Shown here piece after piece: positions 10,845 through 21,790 of a stretch of DNA of 64,000 nt; position 1 is the first letter of the stretch, and each line of letters begins with the position of its first letter. The notes beneath the pieces were generated by a model, which saw only the letters and a program-made list of their open reading frames with translations, was not told the origin of the DNA and made no database searches. Source of the DNA: Acanthosepion esculentum (lineage: Eukaryota; Mollusca; Cephalopoda; Sepiida; Sepiidae); NCBI GenBank assembly GCA_964036315.1, contig OZ038485.1, forward strand, positions 95,109,951-95,173,950, read 5' to 3'. The position numbers were made by a program, and so were the translations under genes.

Positions 10845-11173
10845 TGTTATAAAAAGAGGAGAACCAGCAGATAAGATTCCGAAGGTGTTCAAAATTCAAT
10901 GAAGAAGATAATCAGATTTCCAAGGGAGAAAATCAAATTTTTAAAGAAGAACCAAAGGTTTCAACCAAGCCACAAGATGAAGTGATACAAGAATTTCATC
11001 TTGAAGGCAGAATAAGGACCCAGTGGGGAAATCAATTTTTGGCCGCCACCCGAGAAACATATGTAAAAGGGAACAGAAACCTGTTAATAGAAATGTTCTA
11101 TAAAGAGATAAATTATAAAAAGTCCCCACTACATCTGTTGTTTGAAATTGCTAATGCTTACTTTGTTTTGTGA
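10845..11173 (+). CDS. Possible terminal exon or relic, unrecognised
   Basis: A frame of about 110 codons without an ATG runs to a TGA at 11171-11173. It is hydrophilic at first (CSKFNEEDNQISKGENQ, KEEPKVSTKPQDE). The later part looks structured (EGRIRTQWGNQFLAATRETY, LLIEMFYKEINYKKSPLH). It begins just after the solo LTR, which therefore sits beside or inside it. An AATAAA lies at about 11456. I do not recognise it; it could be a last exon or a degenerate repeat ORF. Confidence 0.25.
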
Positions 11174-12835
11174 ATTTTTTTGTCTTACTATTAGGTGGGT
11201 GCACCTTTCTTTTTAAAAGATGTCTTATTCAAATTTTGTATTATCTTCTTAAAGTTTTTTATTTTTATTTTTTAATATTGTTTTGTAATCTTTAAAAATC
11301 ACTTGTGTACTTTTTTTTATCAAGCTTTGATTCTTAAGGTGTACAAAAGGGAATTTGTGTGCAAACCCATCTTCTAAAATATTTTATTTAGTTATATTGT
11401 TTTGTTGAGTTGTTATTTTATAATGGCTTCCTACCTCAAGGAGCTCCCAAACAAGAATAAATACAAAGTACTAAAAAGAGAAATGAAAAGAAGGGTGCCA
11501 AAATATGTTTACCGTTTTTATTAAATGCAACAATGCAAAACAAATATATAACATGACATAAACATGTTACTTACAGTCAATGAGGTTTGCACTTTACAAG
11601 ATTACTACCTTTTGAGCTAAGGTGAAGAGAGGTTGTCAACTACTATCTAAGAATATTTTTTATTCCCTCTGGTGTGGACATTGGTTATAGCATGTGTTGC
11701 TCTAACCTTTTCTCAGGACCAGACTGGTAGCTAACTGTGGCAAGGGCCTTAATCCATCTCGGTTGTTCCTACATTGCCAAGGGCATTAATTCACCTCACT
11801 TATATGCTCGCTAAGTAGGGAGTTTTATTTAAATCCCTACAGTTTTAAATATGTTTTGTAATAAATGTTTGTAGTTGAGAGACTTGTTTTTTTACGCCTT
11901 TGTTAATGTTCAGGGTAATAAAGAGGATGTACTTTCTTCTCTCAGAAAGAAAAAAATATTTTATTTTGGAACAAAAAAAAAAGGCCATTGCAAAAAAAAT
12001 ATTTTAATAACCAAATTATATGCGGGCGATTACCTCACCTTGTCTGACAGGAAACTTAGAAAGTAGCATTGTAAAAAGCATTATAAAAGGAAAGGGTACA
12101 AACTCCCTCTCTCTCCTTTCACCCTTTAACTGCATCATGTTGTAGGGACACAAAGTGCCTCATTCCCCCTTTGGACACTTTCTAGCTCCCAACAAGGCAC
12201 ATGCCATATTGTATTCAAGGTTTAGCATACTGTTTCCATTTGATTGTTATTATTATTATTATTATTTTCAATTCAGCGAATACTATTGGTCGAAAAAGAT
12301 TTCAATACATTTTCTTTGTAATAGTTTCTTTCGACGATTGATTTTGTGCAAAAAGTGGATCACAGAAGTTTCTATTTATGTCTGACTGTTGATTGGTTGT
12401 TAAATGTAAAAATGTGTACAATGCCTACGCAATCTCGTTTGCTGCCAAGATTTTTTTAACAAGATCTGGAGCCGGTCACGTGACCTAAAACAAAATAAAT
12501 ACAGCAACGCGAGCGGAAGCCTCAACACATTCCCCCCTTTTTGGCCTTGTGCCATAATTGTAATTTTTTACAATAAATATCGTGAGACAATGAGAATTTA
12601 ACTACAACTTATGCTGCTACCGAATGCCTTTCTAACTCATCATATTCTTGTTTAATATTTGTTTCCAGCAGTGAAATCTTTCATCAGTAATAATTTTTCT
12701 TGCAATTTTAGCTTGAGATCTCACAGATCTCAAAACTCACTCTCGGCACATTTTTATTCAACAGATTGCTCGGTAAGGAATTATCGATAATTTATATCAC
12801 ATCAACTCAGAAGTATCAAGTTTAAAAGTTTCTCT
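11174..12835. other. Intergenic, low-complexity patches
   Basis: Holds a (TTA)n tract at about 12247-12267 and an unassigned GC-richer block at 11640-11800 ('ctaactgtggcaagggccttaatccat' and following). The rest is AT-rich. No coding frame is convincing. Confidence 0.5.
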
Positions 12836-13313
12836 TGTAGCGGACCGTGCGGGGTGAAGATGTGAAGAGATATCAGAAGGTTAACATTTCCTGCTGGCCG
12901 GTCCAGCTACATGGGAATGACAGACTTTAATTAAGTCAAAAGAAGACAAAGAAAACAAACAAGACCGATATACATGGGTAAACAAATATATTAATAACAA
13001 AACAAGTTAAACAAAGACATGAACTGTTACATATTGTTTGTATGGAGAAATTATGTATGTGTGTGTTGTAAGTGTTCGTACATACGTGTATTGTCCTTAG
13101 CGCGTTCCCAGAATTTGGGAAACGCTGTATCTGTGAGAGGTCACATATTGGCCTAAGTGGAAAAAGAGAGATTTTACCTCGCCTCCGCGCGAGGTAGCGG
13201 CCCAAGGCCTAAGTCGAAAAAGAGAGAGAGAGAAGGGTCAGCCAGTATTTATAGCTAGGGGAGAGAGACCCCTGTTGAAGGATTAAAGAACTGAGGAGGA
13301 GCTAACTGCGACA
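12836..13313 (-). mobile_element. Solo LTR, copy 3, inverted, with CTCT target duplication
   Basis: 478 bp; the plus strand starts TGTAGCGG and ends ACTGCGACA, the reverse complement of copies 1 and 2. It is flanked by identical CTCT at 12832-12835 and 13314-13317. It retains the region with the CG-rich CTCGC/GCGAG stem. A minus-strand frame across it is incidental. Confidence 0.85.
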
Positions 13314-13317
13314 CTCT

Positions 13318-14590
13318 TTAAACACGAATCGCAACTTTGATCTTCAACTTATATTCAAATTTTCTCTCACTCAACAAACTTTCAAAAATTATCTACGACG
13401 AACTTTTTGTGGAAGAACAACACTTTCTTCTTTGAAAACTTTCCTTTCAACTGGAATCTATTTTCGTCAAGTAATTTTAAACTATTATCTTATAAAAAGC
13501 ATTTTACTTTTTAAACTCTGACGAAAGAAATAATTTAACAGACAAAGGTAGACAACTTCTACTGCATTCTTAATATTAAAATTCTTAAATAAAAAGATTT
13601 GTTTAAAAACAATTTGTTTGACTCCAAACTGATTTATTCATTACAAATCCTGTATTATTTGTATACACTTTAAACACAATAAACAAAGACACATTTTTAC
13701 TTACCATAAAAAATACTTTTGTGTATAAAATATCAACTTTAAATTTTGCAACTCAGTAAATTCCCCGAGTCATTTCATCATTCAACTTTGTATATTATTG
13801 TAATATAAATGCTTTTTAGCTTTTATTATTTATTTAAAAAATATTGTTGTCTTATATTTGTGGTGTTTAACAGCCTTGTCCATACAAGTAGATTAAAATG
13901 TTTGTGGAGATGTTTTCATTCACCCAACAAAAAATAATACCTTCTGATCTACATTTTTATTTAAACAAACTAATCACTCCACAACAAAGGCAATAGTATC
14001 ACTGCACTATCTCCTGTTAAGAAAACTCGTGCAATCACAACATATCACATGCACATGTGGGAAAACAATATATAAATTTTGATACATCAAGAATGTATAT
14101 AGTGGCGTGGGGCTTAGGGGTTAAAATGAACAGTTGATTTACCCACGCCAAGAAGATGGATGAAGGATGATAACAGTGAGAAAACACATGGGTAATTTTA
14201 ACAAAACAAGATAAGGAATTTATTCATAAATGTACACGCTACAAATAGCTGATCCCAGGAAAGTAAATCGGAATTCTTAAAGCCTGTAGTTTTAATGAAT
14301 TGTCATGAAGGGAGAATGTTCATAGAACACAAATGATCCGACACAAAATAATATTAAAAAATGGTAAGAGAATTTGTTGTTCACCAAAGGGATATACGGT
14401 TGCATACGTCCAAAAGTAGACAAAGTGACATAGTTTGAAATACTTAGCTTTCTTGAATTGTTAAGAGATAATTCTTTGAAATGCCATGTGCTGGTTAGAG
14501 GCCAATAATGAAATTGGCAAGCAATTTTACACTGGCAAGTACTTCAACACTGGTCGCAATAAACAGAAACTAGACCTTTCACGTGACTCC
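13318..14590. other. AT-rich intergenic, nothing recognised
   Basis: No coding frame, RNA or repeat that I can name. Confidence 0.5.
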
Positions 14591-14720
14591 AGACACTCTT
14601 CTCTGGTTCATTTCATTTTGATTTTTATTTTATATCAAAAATAATTTTGCACCGGCTCGCTATCTTCTTTCCTCTTCCTCAGATCACTGGTTATTTTCTG
14701 TGAAGGGCAAAAATCTTGTA
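14590..14720 (+). repeat. Unnamed dispersed repeat, copy 1
   Basis: Shares 'tttatatcaaaaa', 'tcgctatcttc' and 'gggcaaaaatct' blocks with 17330-17590. A further partial copy is at 15195-15300. Confidence 0.5.
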
Positions 14721-15194
14721 GTCGTATTGACAGCCTAAATCAACCCGTACATTTTTTTACTTTATGAATATGTAAGCAAACACAAAAGCAACAAGAGAAA
14801 CTAGAAGAAGAAACACAAAACAGTTTTATAACCAACAAAGAATATTTTCTGTAATGAGGTGTTTTCATAGCGTCCGCCAGCAAGGGGTCGAGACACGATT
14901 TCTTTTACAACTACATTTTAGTAGCGAGAGGAAGAACGAACTCATGTCTGGTATTTATAATCAACTTAATCACGTGATCACCTCCAAAAGGCATAGACAG
15001 AATATGGCGGAATGTTTTTTAGTCAGGTCAAGAACTAAGTCAATGTTGTTTGGACGTAGTTGAGAACATGAATTAAATATTAACTGACCAAATAGAAGTT
15101 GAGGTTTTCTGAAAATATGTATGAAGCTGGATAAGCTTTGTGATTCGCTTTTTGTACAGATTTGCACAAAAATCAACAGTGACAAGAAAGTGGT

Positions 15195-15300
15195 TGTGGG
15201 ATGCTAAAATCTCACATAGGCTCGCTAATTTATTTCCTCCTTCAGTCTTCTGAATTTGAACAGAGTGGGTACAGGGAGTTATTATTATTTCACACTCACT
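15195..15300 (+). repeat. Unnamed dispersed repeat, copy 2
   Basis: 'aaatctcacataggctcgc' and 'gaatttgaacagagtgggt' blocks, ending in 'ttatttcacactcact', match 17485-17585. Confidence 0.55.
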
Positions 15301-15529
15301 ACACAAACATTTAGTCTGATTAACACTTTCGGTCAATGAAACATGTCACACAAAGAGCTTTTCCATTTTGTCATAGTTTTTTTCCTATAGGGACACACAC
15401 ACACATATATTTTCTGTTTATACGTTATTTTAATAGATGCAATTTTTTTAAGTAAATGCACTGTTTTTTTTTTTAATAAACAGTAGATTTACTGGTCTGA
15501 ATGTTCGAGAAATTTCATAGAAAATATGT

Positions 15530-15600
15530 GCTTCTTCGACAGGAATCGAACCTGTAAACTCAATGATCAAATGATGACCTAATCTATTCCCTAATTAATT
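15530..15600 (-). repeat. tRNA-like T-arm remnant
   Basis: The minus strand contains ACAGGTTCGATTCCTGT, a 5-bp stem with a TTCGATT loop that matches a tRNA T arm and Pol III B box. No acceptor or D arm pairs around it, so it is a tRNA-derived repeat remnant and not a tRNA gene. Confidence 0.5.
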
Positions 15601-16296
15601 CCTCTACTTCAAACGTTATTTTGTAGATATCCATGTTTGAGTAGATGCCCTGTTTGCCTTTTTAAAGTATGAATTACAATAGCCAGACACCGCATTCAAG
15701 AGACTCTCAAATCTGTGCCCCCCCCCCTTTGTAGGAGAAACCATCGTCTAATCTGGTTAAGAAGGTCTGGTGTCACCTGTCTAAAATAAATTCAAACTTA
15801 GTTTGATGAAGAGGCGCTAAAAACTTCTCGGACTGACCAAGAACAGATTTATTCTGATGTTTGGACAGGCCAAGAACTTTTCAGCACAACATCAATAACT
15901 CACGATGTTATTTACTCAGTTAAGTTTAGTACAAAACCACAAGCGGGGCCATCTAGTGAAAATCAAACTCTCTACTACACAATAGTAATGGTTAACAAGA
16001 CAAATTTGATGATTCCTGATGCTACAGAATGCAAGGGAAGTAACTCACGTAGACTTAAAATGCCGGGTTGTCCGTTTACGTCGCTTGCGATTTTATAAAA
16101 GATAATAATAAATAAATTCAGATAGCGTCAAATATCTTTAATTATTATTTGATGGTTAAATAAAGAAAGATTTAGAACAATGTAATATATTTTATTTCAT
16201 TTTCATTCGGTAAATTTGACTGAATTTTTTTTAAAAAGACTCTAAGCGGCTGGTTTGAATCCATTCAGGATTGATTGAAAACATCAACACGGGAAA
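15601..16296 (+). promoter_or_regulatory. Region 5' of VPS26C, presumed promoter and 5' UTR
   Basis: This 5' flank has a C10 run at about 15718-15727 and a dispersed-repeat block at 15940-15985. The last ~250 bp are AT-rich with a TATAAAA at 16094-16100 next to a small CpG-containing patch (16060-16090). No transcript start can be read from sequence alone, so the promoter call is positional. Confidence 0.3.
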
Positions 16297-16353
16297 ATGT
16301 CGACTCTACTTGACATAAAATTAAAACGCGTAAATAAAGTTTATAGAGAAGGA
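16297..16353 (+). CDS. VPS26C: VPS26C exon 1 (coding part)
   Basis: Nineteen codons, from ATG (context gaaaATGT) to GGA, then donor GTAAGTA. It encodes MSTLLDIKLKRVNKVYREG, matching the family start (DIKIKR.NKVY). It is too short to stand out as an open frame. Intron 1 is 5.5 kb. Confidence 0.9.
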
Positions 16354-19300
16354 GTAAGTAGCTTTTAACATTTTAATTATTAAATGGCATTTTTTTTTAT
16401 ATTAATTTGTAAAAAGTCGTTTAATCTTTCATTGAATACTTCGTGTGTTATTTGAGAAAATGACCTGTAATTCAGGATTGATTTGAAGTGAACCCATGAA
16501 ATATTAACTGAGTGTTTAATTAATTTTTTTTTAATAACGTTCGATTAGATTTTGAAATAATAAAAATAATATGGAGTCTTGTGATTTCCAGGAAATTATT
16601 TCACTTTGTGGATAAAATCAATTATTTAATAACATTTGTGAATCATATGACTGAAATGGGCGTTGACGTATGTTTATTTTTTAACTTCATTAGAAATAAA
16701 TTTCACTTTTGAGTTTTGATATAAAGAAATCTTATATCGTTAAGTTTAGCGTTTCAAACAGTTTCTGCATATAAAACGTGGACATACCTCCCTTATTTCA
16801 CTTAATTTTTTTTTTACCTAGCCTCGCATTCTGAGTCCGTCTTTGAATGTGTTTCAATTTTATTATTTCATGCATTCGAAAAAATAAAAGACCACATGAT
16901 TTTTCAACTATTTTCCCCTTATTGTAAAAATTAAAAAGTTAAGACTTTTTTTTTTTTTTTAAGAAAAATACATCGGTCTATTTTACTTTACATGGGAAGA
17001 TATTTTCAGTCATTTAAATTCACAGAAGCAATAAAGGAAAAAAATGTTCTTGTTTTGTTTTCTTGTTTTGACTTTTGGGAACATTTTTTTTCATTTACGA
17101 TTTACAATTTTTACATTCAATTCATTCATCTTAGCTTTTTAAGGGTTTAAATAATTCTTGTCAGTTGCCACACTGTATTTTTTAAAATTTAATTTTATGT
17201 TATTGTTCTCTAAACGTTTTCTGGTGAACAAATACTGCATTTTACTGTACATGATAATGTCGTGGGACATCGTCTGATTAATTTAATTTTTCTCCTTATT
17301 TTAAAAATTCTTTTTTCTCTTCATTTTATATCAAAAAGAATTTCGCATAGGATCGCTACTTTCTTTTTTTTCTACTTCTCTGCTGACTGTCTAATTTATC
17401 ATGTGAAGGCAAGGTTTTCATTGGTCTGAAAACAATTCTCCTTCTTCCTCAACTCACCGGTTAATTTCTGCGAGAGGCAAAAATCTCAGATAGGCTCACA
17501 AACTTATTTCCTTCTTCCTCAGATCTTTGAATTTGAAGTGAGTGGGTGAAGGGAATTATTATTATTATTTCACACTCACTTCAACATACTAAGGGCTCAG
17601 AATATGAGGTTATCTTAATAAAAAAGGGACGTAAGTCAGTGTTTGGTATGCAGAAATTGTTTCAGATGCTAATCTTGATACACAAATGTTTCTTAGTGTT
17701 GATGGGGAAAAAACTATGTAAAAAAAATTAAAAAAATGCAAAATAAAATAATTTCAACCACTTGGTAAGGACTAATCCTGTTCTTGATGACTTCAGTATG
17801 ATTTACAATAAAGGATTAATACTTTTCACATATGTAAATCAGTCTTCCTATATGGCGGTGAATGCTAGGCAATTGCTTCACGGATGAAGAAGAGACTTGA
17901 AGCAACAGAAATGTTGTTCTACAGAAGGAGGCTGAAAATACCATGGACCAAACATGTAAGCAACGATGAAGTTCTAGAGACAATGGCAACAAAAAGAACA
18001 CTTAAGGTTAACATTAGAAGGAGGCAGTTGAAATTTCTCTGGCACATAATGAGGAAAGAGGGCTTTCAAAATTTGATACTCACAGGACAGATTGAAGATG
18101 AGAGGCCAAGGGAAAGCAACACCAAGCCTACCTAGCAAGCTTGAGTGAATGGATGGTGGATCTGTGTTTGGGAGAGTTGGCAAAAAGAGAAAAGTTATTA
18201 AATGCTACAAAGGTCAGAAAATTGTGGAGAGCCATAATCGCCAACATCCTGAAGGGACATGGCACATAGAAGAAAATTTCATCGGCCAACTTTCTATGTT
18301 GGAAATATAAGACCAGGAACTATTTTATAAAATTGTTGACAAGAAAAAAAAAAAGTCATGATCATTTTAAAAAAATCCATTTTTGTAGGCAAATATTCTT
18401 TAAGGATGTTGTTTGTTTAAAAAAAAACAAAAAAACAACCTTACTTTGTATTTTGATGGTTTTTTTTTGGGGGTTTTTTTTGGGGGTTTTTTTTTTTTAA
18501 GTGAGTTCACCCCAAGCAAGGCAGTAGAGCCACTAAGATGCAAGGGGTTACTGAGGTTTGGAAGAATTAGAAAACAGAAACATTACTAAGGAGTGGGAAC
18601 AAAGGAAGAGTAATCAGGAGGACAGTAGATAGTGATTGGCATTGCATTGAAATTTTTGAAGATTAAAGTTGACTGGAAAGCATGGAGCCAAAAGAGTTGC
18701 TCAAGTGCAAGAAAAGAAACTGTTAGCATAGAACTTATGGTTACAACTTAACTGTAAATTAACGAGACCTCATCACCAGTCTAGTATTGTATTTAAATTC
18801 ATAAAGTCTTTGTACCATAGCAAAAAGCTCATCCGAATAATTGCCATGAAAGTATTTGTAGGCATAGGGAGGCAACTTTACATCAGTGGGAAATTAACTG
18901 AATCTGATATGCCAGGACAGGACCAATAATATTGCTGCTGCTTCTTTGAATTTTATCAAGAATCTCCAGATCATATGTAACAACAATATTCTGAGCATGG
19001 ACAAATGGTAGACTTAGATATACAAGATAGATTCTGGAGAGAAAAATTGTCTAGTATAACACAGTGAACCGACTTTCTTAGCAACTTATCTAGCAATGGA
19101 TTTAATATAGTCTTTCCACTTTATGTCAGCCAAGAACTTTAACCTGAGAAGGCACAACGAGTCACTCTCCTGGAGGTTAGCATCAGTGATGTTGATGGAA
19201 AGCAGAAAGGGGTCTCTCAGATGAAAGCAGTTTAGTTTTGGGGGCATTAAACTTAACAAGCCATCCTTTGCTCCAGTTAATCACAGACTATACAAATAAA

Positions 19301-21698
19301 TCATCAAGCCTGTCTGCCATTTCTGTTGTGTGCTTGTGTGTTAGATCAAGGAAGTGTCAATAAAAATGAAAAATATAACAAAATAAATAAATATACTATT
19401 TCCTCCTTTTAAAGTAAATTTTATTTATTGATTTTCTAATTAATGATATTATTTAGGTACCACCAGAAATTTGAACTATAAAAATCCTTAAAAATACATT
19501 TAAGATAATTCAAATGTCTCCTTTTTTATTCTAATTGAAAGATAATAGCCTGAAGCTAATCTATAAAAAAGTGAAGTAATTTAAGGCATTTCAGTAAGTC
19601 CTTAAAATGTTTTCAATATTTGTCACAGTCAATTTATCCACTGATTCACCATTTTAATTGATGACAGAATTTAAGTTGCTTTAAAAATCTCTTAAAAATC
19701 AAATATTCATCCTAGATAAATTTATTTTCTTAAGACAGTAATAGCCATAATATATTTCATTCACAGAAACAATTAAACGCTTTTCTAATTAAAAATGTTT
19801 TAGTTTTATCACATTTTTTATTTTACATTTCAGGGCAGATTTTCTATAACTGTGGTTCCTGTTTGACCAAAAGATTTTGATGAGGACTTTTCCTTATAAA
19901 AACATATATAAACATTATCTGATACAAAAAAGAATTTATCAAAAATTCATAAAAATTAAATGAGTGTGTATGTAGGGGGTACAAATTAAAAAAAAAAATT
20001 TTTTTTAAAAGAAATGATTAAATAAAAACAAGTCATTTATTTGTGAATAAGTCCTGAAAGTTTCATTAAAATCAAACATTTTTGCTAGAATTTTCAAATC
20101 AATTCATTTTCACTGATAAAAGAAAAATGCTCGAATTTCCTGTGCAAATTTAAGGTCTCACTTTGATGCCAAAAAAAAAAACAAGATTGTGTAACCAAAA
20201 TTTCCATAGTTCTAGAAAAAATAAAAAAGTAACTTTTACATAAAAAAATTCTTTGATCTTTACTCTTAATAACACAAAGATTTTGGTGCTAAAATTTTTT
20301 TTTTGTGTTTTGGGCATTTTTTCATCATGAATAGTTCTTTTTAGTAATTTTTCCCCACTCTGTTTATTCCAACTTCATCACTCTTCTTTTTTTGTCTTAA
20401 AAACAAATAAATTTTAAATGAATTTTCCAAAACCCACTCTTTTATTTCAACCTATTCTGAACTTAGTAAGTACTTTTAAAGGATTAAATTGCACCCCATT
20501 TTTCTTCACGGTTTATTTTCTGAAACCATGCTTGTCTCTGTATCAAAAATTTCAGCTAAATTTATAAAAACAAAAAAAGATTTATCATATTTTGTTGCTT
20601 ATAAGACACCTCTTCCAAATTTTTCCTTCAAAATTTGGAGATATTTTATAGGGAAAAAATGTGTCTTATATGCAGCAAAATATGGTAAATATTAAGTGTG
20701 TGGAAAATTCCCCCGCCACCACCAAAAAAAAAAAAGATTTAAAATTATATTTAGCTTTTGAAACTTTTTTAAAAGCTAAATATAAATTAAATCTTTTTTT
20801 TTGTTTTTGCTGGAAACGTTTGCATATGCCTAATAAAATGGTGCATTCGTAATTGGATGTGTGATGTAATAAAAAAAAACCTCATTGATTTAGTAATGAT
20901 CATGAAATGAGAATTGGTAATATCTTGGTATTCTGTCTTTTCAGGATCCATTTAAAATTCTTGCATTGCTAGATGACCATCAATAAAGTTGCAACAAGAA
21001 ATAATGGAATAATTAAAGAAAAACAGGTTTGCTGTGATTATCAGAAGCAGGGAAATTGAACAATAGAAATAAATATATAGGAAATCATGGGAGTCACCAC
21101 TTTACTGTGATGTTGACTTTAAACTCTGTATGGTTGTTGCCAATTGTGTAAAGATTTTATCTGATTGGACACTTAAACTTGACCACATACTGATAGTCTG
21201 TCATTGATCATTTTCAAGGAAAGAAGTTAAAAAATCAAGTTATAGCCAATGTAGCATTTTTCAATGGTCCAAAAATTTGAAATGAATGTAGGTTTAATAT
21301 ACTGTGATTATAGAACAGATTTTAGTGTCATCTGGCTAAACTGATCTTAACATTCAAAAGAATTTTAACACTTGTGTGCCTGGATTGAATCAGATTTTAT
21401 TGACAGTAAGTTGCTGTCCTTTGATATGAAGAGCTTTGAGAATTTTTAATTGTTCTTTTGCATTTGCATTAGCGAAGTTCTGGTCCAAAGTCCTTCAAAC
21501 ACAGCTCATAATTTCCTTTCCAAGTTTCTCAACACCAAAGATTCACCACAGAGTTAACCTGTCTGTTCTGGTTAATAGGACATGTTTAAACATGCAATTA
21601 TTGCCCAAATATACTATGCTTAACTATTACCACCTGTTTTCTAATGCAACAAGCAAAAATTTCAAATTTTCTGTTACTATGTATTTAACTATATTCTC

Positions 21699-21790
<92 letters not shown>

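Noticed and set aside
12936..13205. 89-codon minus-strand frame
   Set aside because: It lies wholly inside the inverted solo LTR, and the other two copies do not keep it open.
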